From assembly GCF_015206895.1 (NCBI RefSeq), contig NZ_JADEXU010000029.1, forward strand, positions 1 to 64,000: DNA of 64,000 nucleotides, given 5' to 3'. The translations under genes were made by a program, and so were the position numbers. Origin of the DNA: Nostoc sp. LEGE 12450 (GTDB taxonomy: Bacteria > Cyanobacteriota > Cyanobacteriia > Cyanobacteriales > Nostocaceae). Below are positions 44,520 to 53,250 of this stretch, in pieces. The notes below the pieces were generated by a model. That model did no database searches. It was not told the DNA's origin and saw nothing but the letters and a program-made list of their open reading frames with translations. Position 1 is the stretch's first letter, and each line of letters starts with the position of its first letter.

Positions 44520-46865
44520 TCAAGACTCATGTATTAATTGTGCAGCTGCAATCACTGCTTGTCCTAGAGATAATCCGCCGTCATTAGCTGGAACTAAGCT
44601 ATGAGTTAGTACTTTTATCCCCAATGTTTCTAATCGTTTGCTAACTTGCTGTAACAATATACAGTTTTGAAAGACTCCTCCGGTTAAAGCTACCTGATGA
44701 ATCGGATTTTCTTGACGAAGGTGCTTAACCATTTCCACAATCGCATTAGCTAAACCTTTGTGAAATTTGGCAGCTATAACTGGTTGGGGAATCTGCTGTT
44801 GCAAGTCATAGAGTAAGGCTTGCCACATTGGGCGCGAGTCTATACAGTAAATACTATCTGAAAAGCTAAAACTAAAAGGGTATATTAGCGCTTCTTTATC
44901 ATTATTTAAGCTGCTAACATCTACTATAGCTTCCATTGCGATCGCAGCTTGTCCTTCATAGCTACATTCTTCAGGGCAAATACCGATAGCCGCCGCCACT
45001 GCATCGAACAACCGCCCCACTGAAGAAGCTGGAGGAGAGTTAATTTTTTTCTCTATAAGTTGATTTAGTAGCTTTAGTGGTTTTTTATTCAGCAATTTTA
45101 CGATTTCTAAATCAGCATACTGTTGCTGGCAATCATCCCAAAGGTTAGCAGCTATTAATTGGGCGTAAGTATTACGCCAAGGCTGATAAATTGCTTGTTC
45201 ACCACCAATCATTGCTACTGGTTTAAATGTTGCTAGTCGCTGAAATTTCCGATAATCCGCTAAAAGAAATTCTCCGCCCCAGAGTGTACTATTATCACCG
45301 TAACCTAAACCATCTAAAGCAATACCTAATACTGGAGGTGAATTTAAAGGAATCCCATTTTCTGCCATACAAGCAGCAATATGGGCGTGATGATGTTGGA
45401 TTTGATGAATTGGAATTTGATTTGTATCTGCTAGTTCTTTACCAAGTTTGCTGGAAAAATATTCAGGATGTTTATCAATGGCGATTACTTCTGGTGTATG
45501 TTCAAATAAATTTAAGTATAAGTTTAAAGTCTCTTGGTAAGCATTGAAAGCCGCAGCACTTTCTAAATCCCCCAGATATTGAGATAGAATCGCTTCTCCT
45601 TGACGCAATAAGCAAAAGGTATTTTTTAACTCACTACCCATTGCTAAAATTTGCGGCACATTGTCAAATCCCAGAGGTAAGCTAATCGATGCTGGTGCAT
45701 ATCCTCTAGCACGGCGAATTGTTTGGACTTTATCACCGATAATCACTACTGAATCATCTACCCGATTAATAATCTCTCTATTGTGAAAGAGAAAATAATC
45801 AGCGATTGTCCCTAATTTTTCTCTTGCTTCGTCGTTATCAATACATTGTGGTTCATCGGCAAGATTACCACTTGTTAAAACAATTGGGCGATTCATCCGC
45901 CGCAGAATTAAATGATGCAAGGGCGTATAAGGTAGCATGAAGCCAAGGGTATTTTGCCCAGATGCTACCGATGGTGCTACAAGTTTTTTACCTGTCGCTT
46001 GTAGTAAAACAATTGGTGCAGCAGAACTTGTTAATAATTCTTTTTCTTTAGCGTTGACAGTACAATATTGTTCAATTATTTCAATATCTCGCGCCATTAA
46101 AGCAAATGGTTTGTGATAGCGCTTTTTGCGCTGACGCAGTTTTTGTACAACGGTTTCCTGAGTTGCATCGCAAGCTAAATGAATACCACTTAAGCCTTTA
46201 ATTGCGACAATTTCACCCTTTTGCAACAAGGTACAAACAGCATCCACATCATCCAGCATGGAAAACATGGAAGCAGTAACCGATTTACCATCGGCGCGTT
46301 CTAACCAAGCTGTGGGGCCGCAAACATGACAAGCTACAGGTTGGGCGTGAAAACGGCGGTTTTCAACATCGTCGTATTCCTTTGCACATTCGGGACATAT
46401 AACAAACGCAGACATACTGGTATTGCATCTGTCATAAGGAATCGCACGAATAATACTCAGGCGAGGGCCGCAATGAGTGCAGTTGGTAAAAGGGTAGCGA
46501 TAAAAGCGGCTAAAGGGGTCGAATATTTCTTGTCGACATTGTGGACAAGTAGCTGCATCAGGGACAATTTCTGTTTTAATGGCATTATTGACGCTAGTAG
46601 AAATCACAAAATTATTAAAGTTAAATTTACCTTCATAAGGAATTCTAGTTAGCTGATTAATTTTTGCTAATGGTGGACATTCTGTTTGCAATCTGGCAAC
46701 AAATTCTGTTAATGCTTCCTCACTACCAGATACCCGAATTAATACACCTTGCCCATCATTACAAACATCTCCATACAAACCGCAAGCTTTAGCAAGACGA
46801 TATACAGTAGGGCGAAATCCTACTCCCTGAACAGTACCGCGAACTCTAATTTCTTCAGTCGCCAT
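44520..46865 (-). CDS. hypF: HypF, carbamoyltransferase
   Basis: A 781-aa four-domain enzyme: acylphosphatase-like domain (1-90; RVRGTVQGVGFRPTVYRLA), two zinc fingers (CPQC...CTHC and CPEC...CHVC, about 108-185), YrdC-like domain (about 200-380; KGLSGIHLACDA), and the Kae1-like carbamoyltransferase domain (HHHAHIAACMAEN near 490; GVFQNC near 738). It uses carbamoyl phosphate and ATP to carbamoylate HypE. First hyp gene of the run, 62 bp after the NHL gene. Confidence 0.95.
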   Translation of the reverse strand: MATEEIRVRGTVQGVGFRPTVYRLAKACGLYGDVCNDGQGVLIRVSGSEEALTEFVARLQTECPPLAKINQLTRIPYEGKFNFNNFVISTSVNNAIKTEIVPDAATCPQCRQEIFDPFSRFYRYPFTNCTHCGPRLSIIRAIPYDRCNTSMSAFVICPECAKEYDDVENRRFHAQPVACHVCGPTAWLERADGKSVTASMFSMLDDVDAVCTLLQKGEIVAIKGLSGIHLACDATQETVVQKLRQRKKRYHKPFALMARDIEIIEQYCTVNAKEKELLTSSAAPIVLLQATGKKLVAPSVASGQNTLGFMLPYTPLHHLILRRMNRPIVLTSGNLADEPQCIDNDEAREKLGTIADYFLFHNREIINRVDDSVVIIGDKVQTIRRARGYAPASISLPLGFDNVPQILAMGSELKNTFCLLRQGEAILSQYLGDLESAAAFNAYQETLNLYLNLFEHTPEVIAIDKHPEYFSSKLGKELADTNQIPIHQIQHHHAHIAACMAENGIPLNSPPVLGIALDGLGYGDNSTLWGGEFLLADYRKFQRLATFKPVAMIGGEQAIYQPWRNTYAQLIAANLWDDCQQQYADLEIVKLLNKKPLKLLNQLIEKKINSPPASSVGRLFDAVAAAIGICPEECSYEGQAAIAMEAIVDVSSLNNDKEALIYPFSFSFSDSIYCIDSRPMWQALLYDLQQQIPQPVIAAKFHKGLANAIVEMVKHLRQENPIHQVALTGGVFQNCILLQQVSKRLETLGIKVLTHSLVPANDGGLSLGQAVIAAAQLIHES

Positions 46866-46889
46866 ATTATAAATTTGACTTTCAAAAAT

Positions 46890-46937
46890 TACGAATTACG
46901 TTAGCGACGCAGGAGCGTCATTACGAATTACGAATTA
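46890..46937. repeat. palindromic dispersed repeat between NHL gene and hypF
   Basis: ATTACGTTAGCGACGCAGGAGCGTCATTACGAATTACGAATT contains the hairpin GACGC-TCCT-GCGTC when read on the other strand. An inverted copy lies at 49714-49756. The NHL gene's stop codon (46928-46930) falls inside this copy. Confidence 0.75.
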
Positions 46938-48142
46938 TTAAATTGCCACAGCAATATTCGGTTATTTCCAGAATCAGCTATTACCGCCGTATTGCCACAA
47001 AGTTTTATCCCATAACACCAATTTAAACTATCTCGCTTAGGCAATCCAAAATTACGATTTTCACCTTTACTTTGAAAATTTATTTGTCCTGCCAACCCAT
47101 CTGCCATTACACCTTGCAATGATAAAATTGATTTTGGCTTTTTCCATCCTAACAAACGAGAATTAGCTGTATCTGCAACTACTAACCAATCGCCAGCCAC
47201 CGCCACACCATAAGGCATACTTAAACTACTAGCGCTAGGATAATAAACTCCTTGATTCATTTCCACAAAATCAAAGCTTTTTTGTCCTAAAACCACAGCA
47301 CAATGAGCATTATTTTCTGTTGGCATTCCCTGCCAAATCATCACTCGGTGATTACCTGCATCGCTGACAACCAAATTTTCTCCCCAAAAAGCGATGTCGT
47401 GACACCAACGCATACTCGCTGCGGTTGGAGAATCACCACCGTTTTCATTGCGAGATATCATATCTGGTTGTCCTAAAACTAAATCAGCAGGTTGACCATT
47501 TTCTATTGGTAACTGATGCCAAATTAATAGTCTTCGATTACCAGTGTCAGCAATAAATAGCCGTCCTTGATGATAGAAAACACCATAAGGCCAGTGCATT
47601 GTACTAGCAGATGCTTTTTGATTACCTCGATTTGGTTCATTATCAGTAAAATTAACTTGCCCTAACACCAAATCTGCTGGAACATTATTATCTTCTGGTA
47701 AGTTTTTCCAAATCAAAACCCGATGATTCCAAGCATCTGCGACAGCTAACCCTTCGCCGCAAGCACAAATTCCTGTTGGTACACTTAAGGTTGCCCTTCC
47801 CGGTGTAGTTTTAGCATTTTGTCCTTCATGATAAAAGTCAGGCTGTCCAATTACCCAATCAGCCGGTTGACTATCTCTCGTGGGTAAATTTTGCCATCCT
47901 AATAATCGATGATGTCCTGTATCTGATACCCAGAATGGGCCAGTTTCTGATAACAAGCAAGCACCACGAGGCCCAAACATTGTTGTGGCATTGGGTGCTA
48001 CAGGTATAACTAATTGTTCGGGTTCAATAATGTTGCCTAAAATTACCTCTGCACCTTGGGGTGATAAAGGTAAATCTTGAGGATTTTCTGTTGCTTCTAG
48101 CGGTAATTGTGATATGGGATTAATTATGATTGGGATATCCAT
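46928..48142 (-). CDS. NHL repeat beta-propeller protein of the extended hyp operon
   Basis: A 404-aa protein of about six NHL repeats, each with the pattern SMPYGVAVAGDWLVVADTANSRLLGW...QPADLVLGQ, predicted to fold as a beta-propeller. No signal peptide. Known: an NHL protein precedes hypF in the extended hyp operon of Nostoc/Anabaena. Role not established; propellers usually hold proteins together, so help in hydrogenase assembly is plausible. Its last codons and stop are supplied by a dispersed repeat. Confidence 0.85.
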   Translation of the reverse strand: MDIPIIINPISQLPLEATENPQDLPLSPQGAEVILGNIIEPEQLVIPVAPNATTMFGPRGACLLSETGPFWVSDTGHHRLLGWQNLPTRDSQPADWVIGQPDFYHEGQNAKTTPGRATLSVPTGICACGEGLAVADAWNHRVLIWKNLPEDNNVPADLVLGQVNFTDNEPNRGNQKASASTMHWPYGVFYHQGRLFIADTGNRRLLIWHQLPIENGQPADLVLGQPDMISRNENGGDSPTAASMRWCHDIAFWGENLVVSDAGNHRVMIWQGMPTENNAHCAVVLGQKSFDFVEMNQGVYYPSASSLSMPYGVAVAGDWLVVADTANSRLLGWKKPKSILSLQGVMADGLAGQINFQSKGENRNFGLPKRDSLNWCYGIKLCGNTAVIADSGNNRILLWQFNNS

Positions 48143-48771
48143 GAACCGCAGATAGAGGCTGATAATTATTTAAAAACATTAATGTTGATTAGCGTGTAAC
48201 AACAGTAACAGTTTTGCATTATGCTTTTTCAAATTCAGTTAAAATCTCTAATCAACTTCTGTATTAATCAAGCTTTAAAAACTTAAGATAGCCTTCAGTA
48301 ACTTTTGCTACATAACAAATCTTTGGCATGAGTGCGCGATTTACTGAAATGAGAAAGCAAACTGGGGTTTGAGAAAGTAAAAGCTTATTTTACTTGCGGA
48401 AAACACTAAAATGAGTAAGTCAAATGACCTTTGGCTTGCGGAAAACACCAAAATGAGTAAGCAAACTGGAGTTTGAATAAGTAAAAGCTCATTTGGCTTG
48501 CGGAAAACACTAAAATGAATAAGCAAACTGGGGTTTGAATAAGTCAAATGACCTTTTGAGAAAGTAATATGCCTTTTTACTTTCTCAAAACACTAAAATC
48601 AATACCTGAATTACACAAATGAGAATGAATTTAGGGATATTGAGAAAGTACTCAGGCATTTTGCTTGCACAAAATACTAAAATGAATGCGCGAACTACTG
48701 AAATTAAAAAGCAAATTAGCCGTGATTGACTAATTGCCAAGTAGATTTGCTGAAATCTTACCTTTGCATTA
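48143..48771. repeat. mosaic repeat region upstream of the NHL gene
   Basis: About 630 bases with no gene. Between 48340 and 48720 two modules alternate: CTTGCGGAAAACACTAAAATGAGTAAG (near-exact at 48393, 48435 and 48497, with diverged copies near 48576 and 48662) and GCAAACTGGGGTTTGAATAAGT (48357, 48461, 48522). Spacing is irregular (42, 62 and about 104 bases), so this is not a CRISPR array. A 68-codon leftward frame merely reads through the repeats. Confidence 0.8.
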
Positions 48772-49617
48772 TCATTTTTGTAGTTTCACAAAAACCTTAT
48801 CTTCTTTAACCTTGACTGGATATGACTGAAGCGAAACATCAGGCACGGTTAAGCATTTACCTGTCTCTAATTTGTACTGGAATCCGTGGGCAGGACAGGT
48901 AATAATACCATCTTCGACTTTACCCTTTTCTAAAGGAGATCCTAGATGGGTACAAGCATTACGGTAACATTTAACTGTAACGCCTTGACGATGTAAAATT
49001 AGTGAAGTACCAGCAAGTTGTACTGCGACTACACTAAATTCAGGAACTTCATCAAGGGTCGCTACTTTCATCCAAGTACAAGTTATTTTTGAAGAGAATG
49101 GACTGATTAAACCAGAATTCGTGTTGTTAACAGCAGGGCTATTATTGACTGCAACAACTTTAGTAATTTCAGGACAATAATTTTTTATTGCCTGTTCTAC
49201 TCCCTGAGATAAAGTCAAGGTAGAAGCCGGACAACTGCTGCAAGTTCCGATTAATTTGACTTCTACTGTATCTGGGGGCTTAATTGCCACTAATTCTACA
49301 TCACCATTATGGCTTTTTAAACCTGGGCGAACTTCTTCAAGGGCTGCCTGAATGCGTTGTGAGAGTGGAGGTTTTGGTGGTTTGACTAAATCGTGATACA
49401 GTAGCACTGCATACACTAATTCATCTGCAACAGCATGACGCAAAGCTGGCATTGATTCTTGTTTTAAGCTTTTAATCAAATTAGTCAATGCAGCTTTATG
49501 CAAAGCTTCAATTGCTCTTTTTAAACCTACTGCTACACACCGTTGGCTTTCATCCCAATCGGATATAATTGCCTCAAAACGATTAATTTCCTGAATTAAT
49601 TCTTCAAGATTTGTCAT
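48772..49617 (-). CDS. NifU-like domain fused to Rieske ferredoxin
   Basis: A 281-aa two-domain protein. A helical N-terminus (1-80) precedes a NifU C-terminal-type domain with C126-x2-C129 (GTCSSCPAS) that carries transient Fe-S clusters; after a linker of about 25 residues comes a Rieske domain with C222-x-H224 and C241-x2-H244 ([2Fe-2S]). Known: a NifU-like gene belongs to the extended hyp operon of heterocystous cyanobacteria. It may supply or carry electrons or clusters for the small subunit HupS (inference). Odd: its ATG is part of a heptamer repeat array. Confidence 0.9.
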   Translation of the reverse strand: MTNLEELIQEINRFEAIISDWDESQRCVAVGLKRAIEALHKAALTNLIKSLKQESMPALRHAVADELVYAVLLYHDLVKPPKPPLSQRIQAALEEVRPGLKSHNGDVELVAIKPPDTVEVKLIGTCSSCPASTLTLSQGVEQAIKNYCPEITKVVAVNNSPAVNNTNSGLISPFSSKITCTWMKVATLDEVPEFSVVAVQLAGTSLILHRQGVTVKCYRNACTHLGSPLEKGKVEDGIITCPAHGFQYKLETGKCLTVPDVSLQSYPVKVKEDKVFVKLQK

Positions 49618-49669
49618 TTGTCATTTGTCATTTGTCATTTGTCATTTGTCATTTGTCATTTGTCATTTG
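49614..49669. repeat. eight perfect TCATTTG heptamers at a gene start
   Basis: Eight uninterrupted copies of TCATTTG (CAAATGA on the coding strand). The start codon of the NifU-Rieske gene (49615-49617) is in the first copy, so the whole 5' leader next to it, including the place where a ribosome site should be, is repeat sequence. Confidence 0.95.
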
Positions 49670-49713
49670 GCATTAGGTATTGGTTGTTTATCAATGACAA
49701 TTCATACCAATTC

Positions 49714-49756
49714 GTAATTCGTAATGACGCTCCTGCGTCGCTAACGTAGTTCGTAA
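49714..49756. repeat. palindromic dispersed repeat, inverted copy of 46890..46937
   Basis: AATTCGTAATGACGCTCCTGCGTCGCTAACGTAGTTCGTAATT, the inverse of the copy next to hypF with one base changed. Together they bracket the NHL and NifU-Rieske genes. Confidence 0.75.
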
Positions 49757-49823
49757 TTAAGAAAATCAGATATTGTTTGGGTTTCGGGGTTGGAATGTGT
49801 TACCGGATCTTAGAGAATTGGTA

Positions 49824-50048
49824 TCACTTCGTTTTAAAATCTTTGAAGAGAAATGGCATAATCATGCCCGTCACTAAGCTAGATAATATGATTGGTAAGT
49901 AGAAGGGAATGGGGGCTTGTGCAAGTAACACTAGCAGTAAAAAACCTACGGCAATACCAATAGTAGTTTGCTTGACAAAAAATATTGGATTGCGTATTAG
50001 CTTTCCTTTAAAAAATAACTTGGCAGATAACCATCCTAGCTCTAACAT
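49824..50048 (-). CDS. small membrane protein of the extended hyp operon (74 aa)
   Basis: Two hydrophobic helices (about 24-45, FFVKQTTIGIAVGFLLLVLLA, and 48-66) with a short basic N-terminal part and a charged tail. It starts 8 bp after the stop of the next small membrane protein, so both are co-translated. Small membrane genes of this kind precede the NifU/NHL/hyp genes in heterocystous cyanobacteria. Possibly part of the membrane anchor or electron route of HupSL (inference). Confidence 0.75.
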   Translation of the reverse strand: MLELGWLSAKLFFKGKLIRNPIFFVKQTTIGIAVGFLLLVLLAQAPIPFYLPIILSSLVTGMIMPFLFKDFKTK

Positions 50049-50056
50049 ATTTTCTC

Positions 50057-50323
50057 CTAATAATTTGTCAAGAAATTTAAAGCAACAAGCCCTAAGAAGA
50101 TGGCAGGAATTACACCCGCAGGGGCAAATAATGCACCCAGCATTGCTGAAAGCTGATATCCTATATCTTTACCAGCTAATAGCATTCCACCAATTGCACC
50201 GCCAACCATAGCTAAGGCGGTTGCTATAATTAGCCAGACCAATTCTGTTGCTATGTTAAGATCGCCATCTGCTAAACTTGTGAGAAAATTTACCAGATTT
50301 GGCGTTGTTAAAATCTCTCTCAT
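50057..50323 (-). CDS. small membrane protein of the extended hyp operon (88 aa)
   Basis: Two strongly hydrophobic Gly/Ala-rich helices (about 27-50, LIIATALAMVGGAIGGMLLAG, and 57-85) after a polar N-terminus. ATG 50323 is preferred, as AGGAAAAAC lies just before it; an ATG at 50338 in the same frame would add five residues. It sits 8 bp upstream of the 74-aa membrane protein. No family function known; the pair may form a membrane module for the hydrogenase (inference). Confidence 0.75.
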   Translation of the reverse strand: MREILTTPNLVNFLTSLADGDLNIATELVWLIIATALAMVGGAIGGMLLAGKDIGYQLSAMLGALFAPAGVIPAIFLGLVALNFLTNY

Positions 50324-50393
50324 ACTGTTTTTCCTCATTGTTAGGATTCAGGGGAGTGGGGAGTGGAAAGATGAGGGAGAAAGAATAACTAAC

Positions 50394-51368
50394 CTATTCC
50401 CTATTCCCTATTTCTGCTTCTACATCTTGTAATGCTTGGACTACTACCTCTGCTTGTGCAATTTGTTGGTATTTCGTAAATATTTCTAAAGCAGTTTGAT
50501 AGTAAATACGGGCTTGAAAAAGATTTTGAGGATTACCAGCTTCTGGTTTTTCAGGATCGTCTGGTAAGTTGAATAGGGCGTTGGCTTTGTTAGAAATTGT
50601 GTTAGCGTACTCTAAAGGTGTATCTTTGGAATTACGCACTTTTAGCGCTTCGTCATAAGCTGCGATCGCACGTAAGTTATTCTCGACAGGATGGGAACTC
50701 ACTAGATATTGCAAAGCGTTGCCTAAGTTGTTTTGCAACATCGCATATTCTCTAGGATGGTCAATCAAAGTAATGTGCTTTAGCGCCACCTCAAATGATT
50801 GCACAGCTAACCCTTGACGCAAGTATTCCCGTTCCGATGCCAGTGGCATAGAAAGGTAAGCGATCGCAATATTGTTATACAAAATCGCGTATTCTTGGGG
50901 GTAATCCTCCCAAGTAAACACCCGCAACGCCTCATGATAAGCCTGGATGCTGTCAGTTATCCGCGCCAAATTGAATGGCACTAGCGACTGCAACACCAGC
51001 CCAAAATTCATCTGCGTTTCTGCCACTTCCTCTGGCGTTGCTAATTGTTGTAAAATCGGTAATGCTTCTTCATAACCGACTTTAGCTTGCATCAACAGTT
51101 GGTAATCAGCATCCGGTATTGCCTGTAACGTCCCCGCCATGCCAACTTTGGCCCTGGCTTTCAGTAGGGGATACTCCTCACCACACATCTCGTAGGCCCG
51201 GTAATATAAACCAACTGCATTCCGCAAGTCTTGGGCAGCTTTGGGCTTTTTTTGAAAACCCTGTGCTATCTCAATCAGCATTTGGATTTTTTCCTCTGCT
51301 GTGGCTGACTCTGAAGCAACAGCCGCTACCGCAGCTTTCACTGCTGAATCTGTAATGCTGGGGGTCAT
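50394..51368 (-). CDS. TPR protein, first gene of the extended hyp operon
   Basis: A 324-aa helical protein with about six TPR-like repeats. Patterns such as EYAMLQNNLGNALQYL, EYANTISNKANALFNL and EYAILYNNIAIAYLSM recur every 40-50 residues. ATG 51368 is preferred; the frame reaches 51431, but the added residues look non-native. Known: a TPR gene belongs to the extended hyp operon in Nostoc. It probably binds partner proteins during HupSL maturation. Its last codons (EIGNRE-stop) are encoded by AATAGGG heptamer repeats. Confidence 0.85.
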   Translation of the reverse strand: MTPSITDSAVKAAVAAVASESATAEEKIQMLIEIAQGFQKKPKAAQDLRNAVGLYYRAYEMCGEEYPLLKARAKVGMAGTLQAIPDADYQLLMQAKVGYEEALPILQQLATPEEVAETQMNFGLVLQSLVPFNLARITDSIQAYHEALRVFTWEDYPQEYAILYNNIAIAYLSMPLASEREYLRQGLAVQSFEVALKHITLIDHPREYAMLQNNLGNALQYLVSSHPVENNLRAIAAYDEALKVRNSKDTPLEYANTISNKANALFNLPDDPEKPEAGNPQNLFQARIYYQTALEIFTKYQQIAQAEVVVQALQDVEAEIGNRE

Positions 51369-52188
51369 AACTCTGCCGTACTCTAGCCAATTGGGAATTG
51401 AGTCCAACACCCATGAATGAACGAGACACATTTACGCATCTCATCACGGGCGATACCGATTTACGCAGGCTTCGAGTCCTTTAGGCGGAATTCCCCTTTT
51501 GTCTGAAACTAGAGGCTAGGGATTAATGATGCTAGGGACTAGGAAAAATTTTCCCAATACCTAATACCTAATCCTCAATCCCCTAAATTGAGTGAATCAA
51601 TTTTTTTACTATAAAACACTCTATTTCTAAAATTCTAGGGGGAAATTGCCAATATTAATGTCAGCTTTAAACACCTTACATTTTGATAAGGTGTTCTGTA
51701 TCATGACCTGACACAACGCAGTTCTTCTATATTGAATTGATAACATCTTATGTATTTAAGACCTAACTTTGTTATCAAAATATAACTATTGACCTTGAAC
51801 TTAAAAATAAATTTATTTACCATTTGCTTTTTTTGGTTAACGGTGGTGATATTTCTTAATCTACAAGACTTTCACCTTTAAAATCTTAGCCCACTTATAT
51901 AGATAAATTGAGATTGAAACTCTCTCAAAATGATTGAAAACAGCTATCTAAAATCAGTGTGCTTCGTTTATTCTTCAAGCTTTATGTAAAAAAATATGTT
52001 CTTGATACAACCTTGTAAGCAATCTTAAGTACATTAAAATTCTTATCAATGATTAATTTTTATTTAACAAAATATAATTCAATAGAAAATACACTAATAT
52101 TAATAAATAAATATTGATAAATACGTGAGACTCTACAAGCATTATTTACTAATTCACGTATGGCAAACAATACAAAAACACCTAGCCC
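51369..52188. other. divergent control region of hupSL and the extended hyp operon
   Basis: About 820 bases between two divergent transcription units. The half next to hupS is very AT-rich. I searched by eye for the NtcA consensus GTAN8TAC and found none; the nearest forms have wrong spacing (GTAN12TAC near 52017, GTAN10TAC near 52158). A small repeat-like block near 51540-51600 holds CCTAATACCTAATCCTCAATCCCC words. Promoters for both directions must lie here but are not placed. Confidence 0.6.
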
Positions 52189-53151
52189 ATGACTAATGTA
52201 CTATGGCTACAAGGTGGTGCTTGTTCAGGCAACACCATGTCATTTCTCAACGCTGAAGAACCAACAGTCTGCGATTTAATTGCCGACTTTGGCATCAATA
52301 TACTTTGGCATCCTTCCTTGGGGCTGGAACTAGGCAACGATTTGCAAATACTGCTACGGAATTGTATTTCTGGCACAATTCCTTTGGATATCTTGGTATT
52401 TGAAGGCAGTGTTGTTAATGCCCCCAACGGCACAGGCGAATGGAATCGGTTTGCCGATCGCGCCATGAAAGATTGGTTAGCAGACCTCGCCAAAGTTGCT
52501 AAATTTATTGTAGCGGTAGGAGACTGTGCAACCTGGGGAGGAATTCCCGCCATGTCGCCTAACCCCAGCGAATCGGAAGGTTTGCAATTTCTCAAACGTC
52601 AAGAAGGCGGCTTTTTAGGGAAAGATTTCGTATCGCAAGCGGGATTACCTGTAATCAATATACCTGGATGTCCCGCCCATCCCGACTGGATTACGCAGAT
52701 ATTAGTTGCGATCGCTACTGGACGCATAGCAGACATTGCTTTCGATGAACTAAATCGTCCTCAAACCTTCTTCAACACCTATACGCAAACAGGTTGTACC
52801 CGCAACATCCACTTTGCCTACAAAGCCTCAACCGCCGAATTTGGTCAGCGCAAAGGCTGTCTATTTTATGACTTGGGTTGTCGCGGCCCCATGACTCATT
52901 CTTCCTGCAACCGCATCTTATGGAACCGCGTCTCTTCCAAAACTCGCGCTGGAATGCCTTGCTTAGGTTGCACAGAACCAGAATTTCCCTTCTTTGACCT
53001 CAAACCAGGAACAGTATTTAAAACCCAAACAGTAATGGGAGTTCCCAAAGAATTACCGCCAGGAGTCAACAAAAAAGACTACGCCTTACTCACAATGGTT
53101 GCAAAAGATGCAGCACCACCTTGGGCAGAAGAAGACTTTTTTACAGTTTAG
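52189..53151 (+). CDS. hupS: uptake [NiFe] hydrogenase small subunit
   Basis: A 320-aa iron-sulfur subunit carrying electrons from HupL. Cysteines for the three clusters are present: WLQGGACSGN near 10, VGDCATWGG near 110, PGCPAHPDW near 158, TGCTRN and KGCLFYDLGCRGP near 202-230, and MPCLGCTEPEFPFFD near 265. There is no Tat signal and no C-terminal membrane anchor, as usual for cyanobacterial HupS. An upstream in-frame ATG at 52159 is cut off by a stop, so 52189 is the start. First gene of hupSL. Confidence 0.96.
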   Translation: MTNVLWLQGGACSGNTMSFLNAEEPTVCDLIADFGINILWHPSLGLELGNDLQILLRNCISGTIPLDILVFEGSVVNAPNGTGEWNRFADRAMKDWLADLAKVAKFIVAVGDCATWGGIPAMSPNPSESEGLQFLKRQEGGFLGKDFVSQAGLPVINIPGCPAHPDWITQILVAIATGRIADIAFDELNRPQTFFNTYTQTGCTRNIHFAYKASTAEFGQRKGCLFYDLGCRGPMTHSSCNRILWNRVSSKTRAGMPCLGCTEPEFPFFDLKPGTVFKTQTVMGVPKELPPGVNKKDYALLTMVAKDAAPPWAEEDFFTV

Positions 53152-53181
53152 TTCGTAGTAAGCACTTTAGTGCTTATAAAA

Positions 53182-53226
53182 CAATACGGTTCAGTTAAGT
53201 CCAAAATCCTTAACTGAACGGTATTG
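53182..53226 (+). promoter_or_regulatory. long hairpin between hupS and hupL
   Basis: CAATACGGTTCAGTTAAG and CTTAACTGAACGGTATTG form an 18-bp stem with one mismatch and a 9-base loop. It is preceded at 53153-53175 by a smaller REP-like hairpin. There is no T-run. Known: intergenic hairpins between hupS and hupL occur in heterocystous cyanobacteria and are thought to affect message stability or the ratio of the subunits. Confidence 0.85.
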
Positions 53227-53250
53227 GCTTATAAAAAATAGGAGAAGATA

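Noticed and set aside
48341-48547. 68-aa leftward frame with LILVFSAS repeats, and a CRISPR-like look
   Set aside because: The frame only reads repeat modules. Spacing is irregular and spacers are themselves repeated, so it is neither a gene nor a CRISPR array.
52017-52035. NtcA site upstream of hupS
   Set aside because: The spacing is GTAN12TAC, not N8; no proper match was found in the intergenic region.
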